Of a stretch of DNA of 64,000 bases, positions 34,684 to 45,362 are shown piece by piece (position 1 is the first letter of the stretch; every line of letters begins with the position of its first letter). The notes below the pieces were generated by a model. It was not told the DNA's origin. It saw only the letters and a program-made list of their open reading frames with translations, and did no database searches. The stretch covers positions 1 to 64,000 of the forward strand of contig NZ_RHHT01000008.1 in NCBI RefSeq assembly GCF_003710985.1, read 5' to 3'. The stretch comes from Brevibacillus panacihumi. GTDB lineage: Bacteria > Bacillota > Bacilli > Brevibacillales > Brevibacillaceae. The translations under genes and the position numbers were made by a program.

Positions 34684-37600
34684 TTATCGATCCGGTATTA
34701 CAAACGACACGGTTGTCCCTTCATTCGGCTTGCTGCGTATCGACAGCCCTTGCCCGTACATTTGCGTCAACCTGCGATTTGTATTGGAAAGACCGATTCC
34801 GCCCTTTTTATCCCAGGGTGGGCTCAACAATTGCATTCTCTTGTTCCATCCCTTTGCCATCATCGATGACTTCCACAAGCGTGGAGCAATCCTGCCGGAC
34901 GATGCGGATATGAACCGTGCCGCCTCTCGATTGCTTGAGGAGACCGTGTCGGACTGCATTTTCCACCAGTGGTTGGATTGTCAGCGGGGGGAGCAGCAAG
35001 TCGATGTCGGAATCAATCTCCCATACGACAGACAAGCGATCCTCAAACCGTTCTTTTTCCACATACAGATAGGTTTCGATCAGTTCCAGTTCATGGGATA
35101 GCTCTACCAGTTCCTTCGTATTCAGAAAATCAAAGCTGATCCGCAAATAGGAAGCAAACGCATCGCCCAGCTCACGCATTTTTTTCGTATCGATATCGCT
35201 TAATGCCAGTATGGAATTCAGCGTATTGAAAAGAAAATGAGGATGAATTTGAGCCTGCAAATAAGCAGCTTCCATCCGTAAGCGTTCAGTGATGGATTGC
35301 TTCAGCGTGATTAACGCTCGTATGCGGTACTTGAGCTCCAAAGCATCTACAGGCTTGGTGACATAGTCGTTGGTGCCCGACAAGAAACCCGTATAGATAT
35401 CAGCAGGCTGGCTGCGCGCAGTCAACAGCAATATGGGGAGCTCCGACAAGGAGTAATGCTCCCTTACCTTTTGCGTCAATTCGTATCCGGACATCTGCGG
35501 CATCATGACATCAGCAATCAATAGATCCCATTGCTGTGTCGGGAGAAGCTCCAATGCCTCTTGAGCAGATTGAGCGATCGTAACGCTATACGGCTCGGTA
35601 GAGAGGATTCCAACCAGCACATTCAGGTTGACGGGGTCGTCGTCGACAGCTAGGATCGATACTTTTTCGCCGTTGAGAGGATGCGGATCGGGTTCTGCGG
35701 ATGGCACAAAGCCATACGGGTTGTCCGAGAAAATCAATCCAGCTTCCGCTTCATCCGTCTTTTGGTTCTGATGCATCGAATACTGCGGCAAGCTCGAAAT
35801 CGCCGAGCCGGCTAACGGCAGATCGAAACGGAACACGGAGCCTTTTCCTGGTTCCGATTGGACCGTCAATGCACCGCCATGCAATTCGACCAACTGCTTG
35901 CATATGCTCAACCCCAGCCCAATTCCTCTGCCGTCGCTGATCCCGTAAGAGCCCTGCTCATAGGGCAGGAACGCTCGCGCCTGTGTTTGCTCATCCATGC
36001 CGACCCCGGTGTCGGAAACATGGATGACGGCACGCCCTTCCCGGATCTCGGCAAAGACAAGGATCAATCCTTTTTCCGTGTATTTAAGGGCGTTATGCAG
36101 CAGGTTGTACAGAATCTGTACGAGCCTTTTCTCGTCGGCCATCACAGGAGGCATCGTCTCGGCAATATCCATCCTCATCTGGACCGGCTTTCCTTCGGTC
36201 ATAAAGCGAAGCATGCCGATTACGCCCGGTACGATCGATTGAATCTGCAGGGGCTGCTTCTCCAGCACGATTCGCTGTTCCTGGAGCCTTGCCACATCGA
36301 GCAGATCGCCAAGCATATGAGACATGCGAAGGCTGATCGTGATTAGCAGCTCCATATCCTTGACGCTTCGCTCACTCATCGTTTCTTTTTCTTTGGTTAC
36401 GACACTCTCCGCGATGTTCATGATGCCATGGAGTGGTGTTCGCAGTTCATGCGAGGTATTGGCGAGAAATTGGTCTTTCAGCTTGTCAGCTTTCTTTAAC
36501 TGCTCATTCAACTTGGCATTTTCCTTTGCATTGCGGAAGAACTTTTTGAACCAGTATGCAGAAAACCCGACAATGGAAGCCATAATATCCAGCGGGTAAT
36601 AGACGAATATCATCTCTTGATACGAATTCCATAAGCTCCAGAAAAGGCTGGATAAAATACTCGCCGCGGACAAAAGCAAGAAGACGACGTCGTGATCCGC
36701 CTGCTTTTGGAAGATCATTGATCCAATGACGTAGAGAAACCAGGCAAAGGATATGAAGCAGAAAAAGCCAAAGATTCCAAACGCGACGGTCGCATGTACC
36801 GGTTGAGTGGTTACAACCAATAAAAAAACGGAGTAAACAAAAAGAGCCACCGTGTAGATCCGCATCCATTTGTTCCAGGCTGGAGCCGATGAGAACCTCC
36901 TGAACAGAAGCAGAATCAGAAAGATCTGCCACAGGAAGGAAAGCAGCCTGATCTTCAGCGCCCATGCATAATTGATCGGCAGCCATAGCAGAAGCAGGTA
37001 GTCATGGTGGGTTACAATATACACTCCAGCCAACAGCGTCAACAGGCTGACGATGAACAAAGCCCGTTCGCGAGGGCTAAAGAGGTACAGGATCAAAGCA
37101 TACTAACCATGAAGCAGCAGCACCATAAACGTAACGAGTTGGAATCCGATGGAATACCAGCGAACGTAGTCAATGGCCGCCTGGGAGCCAAAGCGAATGG
37201 AGTCCAGAATACCGCCGTTGTAGGGGTCTTCAAAGTTCGCGACTCGGATGAGCAATTCAATTTCTTTTGTGCCCTCCACAGAGTAAGTAGCCGTGTAAGA
37301 GACATACTTTGGCGTGTACGCATTCGCGTTTTCGGCGGGGGTTCCCATATTGCTCTCGGCGATCCCGTTTATTTCCACCCTGGATGAGGCTTGTATTCCT
37401 TTGAACCAGAATCCGGCAGGCTCCTCCAGAGGGTCTACAAGAATGCGCAGCCGATAGGTGCCGTACCCCAATGAGGAACCCGCCTCCTTCGAAAGTGCCT
37501 CGCTCCAGTCCCCCGGAACTTGAACCGTGCGAACATCGTTAGCTTCCAATGACACATCCTGATGGGAGATGAGCTTTCCAGGATAAAACTGCCATTCGCC

Positions 37601-37807
37601 ATCCAAAGGGACAGTCGAGGTTCGATCCATTTTCCAGCCGCGCAGATCAAGAACGCCATTGACCGCAGGGGTAAATGCAGCCGAAGAAAAATTCTCGGCC
37701 CAGACCCATCGCAAGCCAAGGAGGAGACCGAAAAAAAGCAGGATAATAATGATGTGTTTGAGTGTGGTCAACTGTTTGCTTCTCATATAGAGTGATTTCA
37801 ACATCAT
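34684..37807 (-). pseudogene. 7TM-DISM hybrid sensor kinase broken by amber stop and frameshift
   Basis: Reading minus, a 7TMR-DISMED2 extracellular domain and first membrane helix (to LVTFMVLLLHG) end at an in-frame TAG (37105-37103). The same frame continues with the 7TM region, HisKA (TSHELRTPLHG), HATPase, a receiver (IADVMMPQMSG) and a LytS-like kinase module (HPHFLFNTLNS). Near 34810 the frame stops after IVEPTLG. The missing ATPase end (GGIGLSNTNRRLTQMYGQGL) continues in the +1 frame to 34684. Two lesions imply a dead or partly expressed gene; stop readthrough is a less likely alternative. The start is taken at ATG 37807 (AGAGG upstream); 37837 is an alternative. Confidence 0.8.
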
Positions 37808-37843
37808 TAGACAGTAACCTCTATAATTCTTTTCCATTGGAAA

Positions 37844-38584
37844 TTATAAGTTCATCATACTGCGGAATGCTTTCATCTTCCCTCTACTTACCGGAATTTC
37901 TGTCTGCTTGCCATCGTTCATCTTGATTAGATACGTATTATGGAACCAAGGGATCATTTCTTTTATCTGTTTTAAATTGATTACATAGTTTCGATGACAG
38001 CGAAAAAACGAGCCCGTTTTATTCAAAATAGCTTCCAATTCATGGAGGGAAAGATCGCATTTTTCGATCGTACCATGAGTGGCAATATATAATTCTCTTT
38101 CCTTTACAAATGCAAAGAAAATTTGGCTTACCTGGATCGGTATAATCTTGTTGTCTTTTCGGACGCATACATATTCCTCCAAAGCGGGAGGAGGTTGGTG
38201 ATCAGTGGCTTTCTTTTTTGTTTGAAGAGACTTCACTTTCTTGATTGCCTCGTCCAGCTTGGATTCAAGAATCGGTTTGGTCAGGTAAAAGACAGCTGGG
38301 GTATGAAAGGCTTCCAATGCATGTTCATGAAAGGCAGTTGAAAAAATGATCAGAGGCGGATGGGACAGTTGATTCAACTTTTTCGCAAACTCCAGACCAT
38401 TCATCCCAGGCATTTGAATATCTAAAAAAAGCAAGTCGGGCTCTAGCTCGATAATCTGGGGAAGAGCCTCAACGGGATTGTAGTGGATCGAAACAACTTG
38501 GATATCGATATACTTTTTTAACATGTATTCCAATTCTGAACATATTGCTGGTTCATCATCGATAATCATGGTTTTCAAGAACAA
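37844..38584 (-). CDS. LytTR-family response regulator
   Basis: A 246-residue regulator with a receiver domain (IIDDEP acidic pocket, phospho-Asp in LLFLDIQMPGMNG near residue 55, Lys in YLTKP) and a LytTR DNA-binding domain from about 145 (FRCHRNYVINL). The TTG at 38584 follows AAAGGATG; an ATG five codons in is an alternative. It lies 16 bp after the LytS-type kinase gene and is surely its partner. Its target may be the carrier gene at 40531, by analogy with LytS/LytTR pairs that switch on carboxylate or pyruvate uptake. Confidence 0.9.
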   Translation of the reverse strand: MFLKTMIIDDEPAICSELEYMLKKYIDIQVVSIHYNPVEALPQIIELEPDLLFLDIQMPGMNGLEFAKKLNQLSHPPLIIFSTAFHEHALEAFHTPAVFYLTKPILESKLDEAIKKVKSLQTKKKATDHQPPPALEEYVCVRKDNKIIPIQVSQIFFAFVKERELYIATHGTIEKCDLSLHELEAILNKTGSFFRCHRNYVINLKQIKEMIPWFHNTYLIKMNDGKQTEIPVSRGKMKAFRSMMNL

Positions 38585-38600
38585 GTGGGTTCACATCCTT

Positions 38601-40271
38601 TCAGGGTCCGTGGAGGGGGGCTTCGAATGTCACGAGGGTTCCCTTGCCTGACTTGCTTTCCAGATGAAGACCATACTCATTCCCATACACGGATTGCAGT
38701 CTCTGATGTACATTCGAAAGTCCGATTCCTTGAGACTGGCGATTCAGGACTTCAGCCAAACGCTCCTCGGACATGCCAATTCCATTGTCTTCAATGCTGA
38801 TTTTCACGTTATGGCTGGAACGCGCCACTCGGATCGTCAGCAAGCAGTCACTGATTTTGGGGGATAGCCCGTGATGAATGGCGTTTTCAATAATCGGCTG
38901 TAAAGTCAGGATAGGCAATTTCACATGCAGCAAAGATTCATCAATCTCCATCAGAACAGTCAATCTGTTTGCGAATCTGACCTTCTCGATTTCCAAATAA
39001 GACTTGATGCCGTCCAGTTCTTCCTGCAGGCTGTGAAAATTCCCCTTGTTCCTCAGGTTTCGCCTGAAGATGTCGCTTAAATTGCCAAGCAAGCTCCTGG
39101 CTTGTTCGGGGTCGGTTCGGCAATAGGACATAATGGTGCTCAATGTGTTGAAAAGAAAATGCGGGTTAATTTGTGCTTGCAAGGCATTTAATTCTGCCTG
39201 TTGCCTCATTTTCGTATGATGCTCGATTTCAGCAAGCTCGATTTGAACCGAAAGCAGATTGGCCAAGCCGTCTGCCAATTTGAGATGAGTCTGGGACATT
39301 CTGAAGGACGAGCTTCGATAATAAAACTGCAAGCTTCCGATAATTTTATTTCGATGATACAAGGGCGCCCCGATCACTGACTGAAAAGGTAGATTTCGAG
39401 GAAATACAAGCTCCTTGTCTTGGTAAATCACATTTTGCTGTTGAAAAACGGCTTTCGCAACTTGTGCAGCAAGCGCTTCTCCTTGAAAAGGCTGTTCCAA
39501 TTCTATTCCTTTCACGCATAGCAATTTCTCGCAATTCGTGATGGCAACGGCATCTACCGAGGTGATCTCACAAATGATATCAGCCGTTTTCTCAGCCGAG
39601 TCTTTATTTAAGCCTGTACGAAGGTGAGGCAGCGTACGACTGGCGATGGTAAGGGCGAGATTTGCGACAAGAGCGCCGGATTGGTCTTGCATCATTTTGA
39701 GATTCTGAAAAATAAGAGTGAAAATCGACAGCCCCAAAATGGTAATGATGGTCGTCGGTATGGCTATTTGCATTTCCAGTTCAAGGGCAGCTTCAAAAGG
39801 TTTGGCTACGAGAAATACCATGATCTTTTGGATTAATTCGGCTGTAATGCCCAAGAGAAGGATGTATTTCCATTTCATTTTTGAAAGATCATGCTTGGTC
39901 CCGACGATCCCGCCTAATAAACCGACCAATACGGTGGATGCCGCACATGCGAAAGCGGTGAAGCCGCCGATCTGATAGCGATGAATACCTCCGATGATCC
40001 CGGCAAGCGTTCCAACCACCGGGCCCCCGATCAGCCCGCCGACAAGAGACCCGACAATCCGTGTATTGGCGATTGCATCATTGATCCGAATGCCGTTTTC
40101 TGTACCGATGACCGACATGAAACCGAAAAGGGTCGAGAGAATCATGATGCGTTTCCAATTGTTTTTTCCATAAATGATGTTGCGAAAATAATTCAATTGC
40201 CCGATCAGCAGGGAAATCATGGCGATAACCGATATATTTCCGAAAAGTTGTACTAACATGTTGAAATTCAT
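38601..40271 (-). CDS. LytS-type sensor histidine kinase
   Basis: A 556-residue membrane kinase. Residues 1-190 form a 5TMR-LYT sensor with five or six hydrophobic helices (GSLVGGLIGGPVVGTLAGII). A GAF-like region spans about 215-345, then a His-kinase domain with the phospho-His in NPHFLFNTLS (about 370) and an ATPase domain ending GIGLSNVHQRLQSVYG. The ATG follows GGAGG. It is co-transcribed with the LytTR regulator and divergent from the MFS carrier, 259 bp apart; I saw no clear promoter in that gap. Confidence 0.92.
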   Translation of the reverse strand: MNFNMLVQLFGNISVIAMISLLIGQLNYFRNIIYGKNNWKRIMILSTLFGFMSVIGTENGIRINDAIANTRIVGSLVGGLIGGPVVGTLAGIIGGIHRYQIGGFTAFACAASTVLVGLLGGIVGTKHDLSKMKWKYILLLGITAELIQKIMVFLVAKPFEAALELEMQIAIPTTIITILGLSIFTLIFQNLKMMQDQSGALVANLALTIASRTLPHLRTGLNKDSAEKTADIICEITSVDAVAITNCEKLLCVKGIELEQPFQGEALAAQVAKAVFQQQNVIYQDKELVFPRNLPFQSVIGAPLYHRNKIIGSLQFYYRSSSFRMSQTHLKLADGLANLLSVQIELAEIEHHTKMRQQAELNALQAQINPHFLFNTLSTIMSYCRTDPEQARSLLGNLSDIFRRNLRNKGNFHSLQEELDGIKSYLEIEKVRFANRLTVLMEIDESLLHVKLPILTLQPIIENAIHHGLSPKISDCLLTIRVARSSHNVKISIEDNGIGMSEERLAEVLNRQSQGIGLSNVHQRLQSVYGNEYGLHLESKSGKGTLVTFEAPLHGP

Positions 40272-40530
40272 GGCATCCTCCTAACAGTAAGGGTAATCCC
40301 TGAGAACGAATAAATCAATGCAACTCAAATTCCAATACAGGCATTTCGGTTGCTGTTTTTGAACACTCAGCAGGAAGTAATAGATGCGTATCCGCACACC
40401 TCGTAAAATCAAAAGCATTGATAAAGCGATCTTGTGACGGGATGAAATGAAATCCCTTACAAAGTTTTGGACAAGCTTCTGAAGGAACGAATGATCGACC
40501 TTCTACAGGAATTCAAAAGGAGGATGAACT

Positions 40531-41844
40531 ATGAGTCAGTCCAATGATCGAGCACAGACACGACGCATCACGGCAAACATCTTTAAAGGTTCGGTTGGAA
40601 ACCTGATCGAATGGTATGATTGGTACGTATATGCAGCATTTGCCGTGTATTTTTCGTCTGAATTCTTTCCCGCGGGAGACCCGACGAGTCAACTGCTGAA
40701 TACAGCAGCAGTCTTCGCTGTCGGTTTCCTGATGCGTCCGATCGGGAGTTTGCTGCTCGGACGTTACGCCGATCGCCACGGCCGTCGCGCTGCCTTGACA
40801 CTTTCTATCACCATCATGGCAGGTGGTTCTTTGATCATCGCCTGTACACCAGGGTATGAGACGATTGGAATCATGGCTCCGATCATCCTGGTTGTTGCGC
40901 GACTGCTTCAAGGGCTGTCACTCGGGGGAGAATACGGCACCTCTGCGACCTACCTGTCCGAGATGGCCAGCAGCGGCCGCCGCGGCTTCTACTCCAGCTT
41001 CCAGTACGTGACACTGGTTGGAGGGCAACTGACAGCACTTGGCGTTCAGATCGTTCTTCAACAAGTACTCACTGATGCAGATATGAAGACATGGGGATGG
41101 CGCATTCCTTTTGTGATCGGTGCATTAGGTGCCCTGGCAGTATTGTGGCTGCGCCGTTCGATGGATGAATCCGAGCAATTTTCAAAAATGGGATCTGAAA
41201 GCCGGTCTAACGCCGGAACAATCCGCGCATTAATGAAGCATCCCAAGGCAGTGCTGACCGTAGTGGGTCTGACGCTCGGCGGAACTGTTGCTTTCTATAC
41301 GTACACAACCTATATGCAGAAGTTCATGGTGAATACAGTGGGCCTCCCCAAGGGAGTTGTGAGCTGGATCAACTTTGTCGCCCTCTTGGTGTTCGTTGTC
41401 CTTCAACCGCTTGCCGGTGCGCTTTCTGACCGGATTGGACGGCGCCCGCTGCTGATGTTTTTTGGTGTCTTCGGAACGTTGCTGACTGTGCCGCTGTTCT
41501 TGTTCATGGAGAATACACAGAGCCCGATCGGCGCATTCTTGCTCATGATGGTCGGTCTCATCATTGTCACGGGCTACACTTCGATTAATGCAATCGTGAA
41601 GGCCGAGCTCTTCCCGACAGAAATCCGCGCGCTTGGCGTTGGTTTCCCTTACGGAGTCACAGTGGCCGTGTTCGGTGGTACGGCAGAGTTTATCGCGTTA
41701 TGGTGCAAGAGCATTGGCGTCGAATCTATGTTCTACTACTATGTCGCTGCTTGTATCGCCGTGAGTCTCATCGTGTACTGGCGCATGGGTGAGTCTTCGA
41801 AGGACTCTTACATCGAAGCAGAGCTTGACCAGAGCAAACGATAG
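40531..41844 (+). CDS. MFS carrier of the metabolite:H+ symporter (KgtP/ShiA) family
   Basis: A 437-residue twelve-helix permease. MHS-family hallmarks are GNLIEWYDWYVYAAFAVYF near the N-terminus, the RYADRHGRRAAL loop and GLSLGGEYGTSATYL. Such proteins import alpha-ketoglutarate, citrate, shikimate or similar carboxylates with protons. The ATG follows AAAGGAGG. Divergence from the LytS/LytTR operon suggests it is that system's target. The substrate is not determined by sequence. Confidence 0.88.
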   Translation: MSQSNDRAQTRRITANIFKGSVGNLIEWYDWYVYAAFAVYFSSEFFPAGDPTSQLLNTAAVFAVGFLMRPIGSLLLGRYADRHGRRAALTLSITIMAGGSLIIACTPGYETIGIMAPIILVVARLLQGLSLGGEYGTSATYLSEMASSGRRGFYSSFQYVTLVGGQLTALGVQIVLQQVLTDADMKTWGWRIPFVIGALGALAVLWLRRSMDESEQFSKMGSESRSNAGTIRALMKHPKAVLTVVGLTLGGTVAFYTYTTYMQKFMVNTVGLPKGVVSWINFVALLVFVVLQPLAGALSDRIGRRPLLMFFGVFGTLLTVPLFLFMENTQSPIGAFLLMMVGLIIVTGYTSINAIVKAELFPTEIRALGVGFPYGVTVAVFGGTAEFIALWCKSIGVESMFYYYVAACIAVSLIVYWRMGESSKDSYIEAELDQSKR

Positions 41845-41870
41845 CATCCTTTATGAAAAACAGATCCGTA

Positions 41871-41918
41871 AGGCGATCCAACCTTGGCAGTCTGCCAGGG
41901 AAGGGTCGCCTGTTTTTT
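41871..41918 (+). terminator. Intrinsic terminator of the MFS carrier gene
   Basis: An AGGCGA / TCGCCT outer stem and a TGGCA/TGCCA inner hairpin are followed by six T after G. Confidence 0.85.
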
Positions 41919-42067
41919 GTGTGAATGCTGGGATCGAAACGAGTTCCTTGCGATAAAAACTTGAAATCGGCAGGAAAAAGTCTCAAAATAGAGATATTGC
42001 TTTTTGATATAAATGATTTTGCCGTAACGGGGATGATAATAAGACAGTTGAGAAGGGGGATTCGTCA

Positions 42068-43117
42068 GTGGAAATAGGAATTAGTACGTTTGTAGAGACT
42101 ACACCGGATGTCAAAACGGGTGAGGTGATCAGTCATGCCCAGCGTTTGCGCGAGGTGGTCGAGGAAATCGTATTGGCTGATCAGGTAGGATTGGATGTCT
42201 TCGGGGTAGGTGAGCATCATCGCAAGGATTATGCGGCATCTTCTCCTGCGGTTGTGCTTGCTGCCGCCGCCCCGCAGACCAAACGGATCCGGCTGACAAG
42301 CGCGGTTACCGTGTTGTCCTCCGCTGACCCGGTGCGCGTATTCCAGGATTTTGCTACACTGGACGCCCTATCGAATGGACGAGCCGAGATCATGGCGGGC
42401 AGAGGTTCCTTTATCGAGTCCTTCCCCCTGTTTGGGTATGATCTGCAGGATTACGACGAATTGTTCGATGAGAAGCTGGAGCTATTGTTGAAGATACGCG
42501 AATCGGAAAAGGTAACCTGGAGAGGAGGGCACCGGCCAGCGATTCACAACCTGGGGGTATACCCCAGACCGGTGCAAAACCCGCTGCCTGTTTGGATTGG
42601 CAGCGGTGGAACGCCTCAGTCTGCCATACGAGCGGGAGTGCTTGGGCTGCCGCTCGTTCTCGCCATTATTGGCGGCCGTCCAACTCAGTTCGCACCGATC
42701 GTAGAGCTGTATAAAAGAGCCGCGGCACAGGCAGGTCATGATCCTTCCAAGCTGATGGTCGCCTCGCATTCGCACGGTTATGTCGCAGAGGATACCCTGA
42801 AGGCAGCGGACGAGTTTTTCCCTTCCACGCAGCAAGCCATGAACGTGCTGGGACGGGAGCGTGGCTGGGGGCATTACGATCGATCCAGCTTTGATGCCGC
42901 TCGCAGCTTTGAAGGAGCGCTGTATGTAGGCGACCCGGAAACAGTAGCCGACAAGATCATCCACCTGCGAAAAAAGGTGGGCATCACACGTTTCATGCTT
43001 CATGTCCCCGTTGGCTCGATGCCCCATGATCTGGTCATGAAGGCGATTCATTTGCTGGGGACAGAAGTGGCGCCGCGGGTGCGCGAGGAAGTCTCCAAGT
43101 GGGAAGCGACACTCTGA
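42068..43117 (+). CDS. LLM-class flavin-dependent oxidoreductase
   Basis: A 349-residue luciferase-like monooxygenase of standard length, expected to use reduced FMN to oxidise a small organic substrate. Typical segments are GLDVFGVGEHHRKDYAASSP, RIRLTSAVTVLSSADPVRVFQDFATLD and GRAEIMAGRGSF. The GTG at 42068 follows AGAAGGGGG. It stands alone before a terminator. The substrate is unknown. Confidence 0.88.
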   Translation: MEIGISTFVETTPDVKTGEVISHAQRLREVVEEIVLADQVGLDVFGVGEHHRKDYAASSPAVVLAAAAPQTKRIRLTSAVTVLSSADPVRVFQDFATLDALSNGRAEIMAGRGSFIESFPLFGYDLQDYDELFDEKLELLLKIRESEKVTWRGGHRPAIHNLGVYPRPVQNPLPVWIGSGGTPQSAIRAGVLGLPLVLAIIGGRPTQFAPIVELYKRAAAQAGHDPSKLMVASHSHGYVAEDTLKAADEFFPSTQQAMNVLGRERGWGHYDRSSFDAARSFEGALYVGDPETVADKIIHLRKKVGITRFMLHVPVGSMPHDLVMKAIHLLGTEVAPRVREEVSKWEATL

Positions 43118-43140
43118 CCGAAGAAGGCAAGGACAAAAGC

Positions 43141-43195
43141 AATGCCCCGGAAGAAGAGCCTTTGTTGCGAAGCGCCTCTCTTTCGGGGCATTTTT
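43141..43195 (+). terminator. Intrinsic terminator
   Basis: A perfect 9-bp stem AATGCCCCG / CGGGGCATT encloses an inner hairpin and ends in TTTTT. Confidence 0.85.
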
Positions 43196-43223
43196 GCGAA
43201 AGTGTTTGAAGTGTCGACGAGCA

Positions 43224-43280
43224 TTGACAGATTTGTTTTTTGTTCCTTATACTAGCCATACAGTTAAACATCCGATGTTT
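43224..43280 (+). promoter_or_regulatory. Promoter and operator of the GntR gene
   Basis: The -35 TTGACA (43224) and -10 TATACT (43248) are 18 bp apart. The palindrome AAACATC-C-GATGTTT (43266-43280) lies just after the start site, a natural place for autorepression by the FadR-type regulator that follows. Confidence 0.75.
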
Positions 43281-43297
43281 GGGGGTGTTCCGTTCCC

Positions 43298-43984
43298 GTG
43301 CTGCAAAAAACAAATCGAACAACGCTGGTCGAACAAGTTGCCCTTCAAATTCAAGCCTTGATTGAATCGGGCAAGTGGCCAGTCGGATCTCGGATTCCGG
43401 CTGAGCCTGAGCTGGTTGCTGAACTTGGCGTCAGTCGAAATACCGTTCGCGAGGCTGTACGAGCCCTGGTCCACGCCGGGCTGCTGGTTCCCAAACAAGG
43501 AGATGGAACGTATGTAAGCTCCGCCAGTATTCTGGGCGTGGTTCTCCAACGGCGTATAAGAAAGTCAAGTCTGATGGAAACCATGGAAGTGCGGTATGCC
43601 CTCGAGCAGGAAGCAGCTCGATTGGCTGCCATCCGTCGAACACAAGAAGATGTAGATGCGATGCTGCACTATATGGATATTTGCAATAAAGCCGCCGAAG
43701 CGAAAGATATCAAGACGTATGTAGAGGCAGACATTGCTTTGCACCAGGCCATTGTAGGTGCGACGCAAAACAGCCTGTTCATCGAATTGTACGAGCATAT
43801 GACAGAGGCTTTGCAAGAATCGGTCAATCATCTCACGGAAATGAAGAGCCACTCGGATTGCCACCAGCAAGCGCATCGAGATCTGGTAAAAGCCATTGTC
43901 CAACAAGATCCCGTGAAAGCCACAGAGGCTGTTCAGCGCTATATGGATTACTTTCGAGAAGAGCAGAAAGAGCAATGTGAGTAG
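43298..43984 (+). CDS. GntR-family regulator, FadR subfamily
   Basis: A 228-residue regulator with an N-terminal GntR winged helix (SRIPAEPELVAELGVSRNTV) and a helical FCD effector domain from about residue 90, with metal-type histidines (HQAIVG, HRDLV). It starts at GTG 43298 behind GGGGGTG. The promoter palindrome suggests autoregulation. It is 40 bp before an MFS transporter gene, its probable second target. Confidence 0.9.
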   Translation: MLQKTNRTTLVEQVALQIQALIESGKWPVGSRIPAEPELVAELGVSRNTVREAVRALVHAGLLVPKQGDGTYVSSASILGVVLQRRIRKSSLMETMEVRYALEQEAARLAAIRRTQEDVDAMLHYMDICNKAAEAKDIKTYVEADIALHQAIVGATQNSLFIELYEHMTEALQESVNHLTEMKSHSDCHQQAHRDLVKAIVQQDPVKATEAVQRYMDYFREEQKEQCE

Positions 43985-44024
43985 GAAAGGAAGAGACACA
44001 AGGTCATAATACGAGGAGCCGATC

Positions 44025-45257
44025 ATGAGTACACCGAATCCCATAGAAAGAAATCAACCGTCTTCCCAATCCAGCGCCACCTTTACGCCTTGGGCACTTA
44101 TACTCGGTATTGTTTTTATCGCGGCCATTCTTCGGGCTCCCCTTACTTCTGTAGGTCCGCTCGTCGGGTCGATTCGGGATCAATTGCATATCTCGAATAC
44201 CGTAGCCGGAATGATCACTGCTTTGCCGTTATTTTGCTTCGCGTTGTTTTCTCCCTTTGCACCGAAGCTGGCGCGGCGATACAAGGTAGAACCGGTTCTG
44301 CTTGTTTCAATTGTCCTGCTCTGCGTGGGAATTCTCCTGCGTTCGCTTTCGGGAACAGCCACTTTGTTTATCGGTACTGCGCTGATTGGATTGGCTATCG
44401 CTACCGGAAACGTTTTGTTGCCGAGTCTGATTAAAAGGGAGTTTCCCGAGCGAATCGGCATGATGACCGGAATCTACTCCATGTCGATGAATCTGTGTGG
44501 AGCCGTTGCTTCCGGAATCAGCATTCCGATAGCAGTAGATCTGGGCCTGGGCTGGCAGGGCGCGCTCGGGATCTGGGGTGTTTTGAGCCTGATTGCCATC
44601 TTTACCTGGCTGCCGCAGATAAAAGGCCGCCGTCAGCAAATTGCCGCAAGCAATCAACAAATCTCAAACGAAAAAATTAACTTGTGGCGTTCGCCGCTTG
44701 CCTGGCAAGTAACCATGTTTATGGGGCTGCAATCTTTGATCTTTTATGTCCTGATCACTTGGCTGCCCGAAATCCTCCTGCAACAGGGGATCGACAAAAG
44801 CCACTCGGGCTGGATGCTCTCGATGATGCAGCTATCCTTGCTGCCGTTTACCTTCCTCGTACCTGTCATTGCGGGGAGAATGCAGAGTCAACGACCGCTC
44901 GTGTATGTTACGACCCTTTTGCTGCTAGGCGGGACATTTGGTCTTCTTTTTGGCAGCATTGAATGGATTTTGTTGTGGATCATGATGCTGGGGATAGGAG
45001 CGGGTTTTGCTTTTAGCCTGGCGATGATGTTTTTTACCTTGCGTACACGTACGGCACAACAAGCGGCGGAATTGTCGGGTATGGCTCAATCAGTCGGCTA
45101 TCTTCTGGCAGCCATCGGCCCGACCCTTTTCGGTTATCTGCATGATGTGACCGATAGCTGGACGCCTCCGCTTCTGATCCTCCTTGCTGCCTCTATCCTG
45201 ATTTTCATTTTTGGGTTTGGTTCAGCAGGCAATCGATTTGTGGATTCCCGAAAATAA
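44025..45257 (+). CDS. MFS transporter, CynX/NimT type
   Basis: A 410-residue twelve-helix MFS protein with the CynX-like opening FIAAILRAPLTSVGPLVGSI and the loop FSPFAPKLARRY. Members include cyanate and 2-nitroimidazole transporters; the substrate here is unknown. The ATG follows ACGAGGAG, and it is likely co-transcribed with the GntR gene. Confidence 0.88.
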   Translation: MSTPNPIERNQPSSQSSATFTPWALILGIVFIAAILRAPLTSVGPLVGSIRDQLHISNTVAGMITALPLFCFALFSPFAPKLARRYKVEPVLLVSIVLLCVGILLRSLSGTATLFIGTALIGLAIATGNVLLPSLIKREFPERIGMMTGIYSMSMNLCGAVASGISIPIAVDLGLGWQGALGIWGVLSLIAIFTWLPQIKGRRQQIAASNQQISNEKINLWRSPLAWQVTMFMGLQSLIFYVLITWLPEILLQQGIDKSHSGWMLSMMQLSLLPFTFLVPVIAGRMQSQRPLVYVTTLLLLGGTFGLLFGSIEWILLWIMMLGIGAGFAFSLAMMFFTLRTRTAQQAAELSGMAQSVGYLLAAIGPTLFGYLHDVTDSWTPPLLILLAASILIFIFGFGSAGNRFVDSRK

Positions 45258-45362
45258 ACACCGGACTCGATCAGCCAGCTTGGCATACATGCCAGGTTTG
45301 CTGATTTGCCTTGTTTGGATAAGCAAGGGAGGTGGAAGAATAACTGGTAGAGGAGGGGTACA

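Noticed and set aside
37103-37105. Programmed readthrough or a non-standard amino acid at the kinase TAG codon.
   Set aside because: No stimulatory structure was evident and the gene carries a second independent lesion, so simple decay is more likely.
45265-45362. A possible terminator hairpin (CTTGGCAT/ATGCCAGG) after the CynX-type gene.
   Set aside because: The stem is short and no T run follows, so it cannot be supported.
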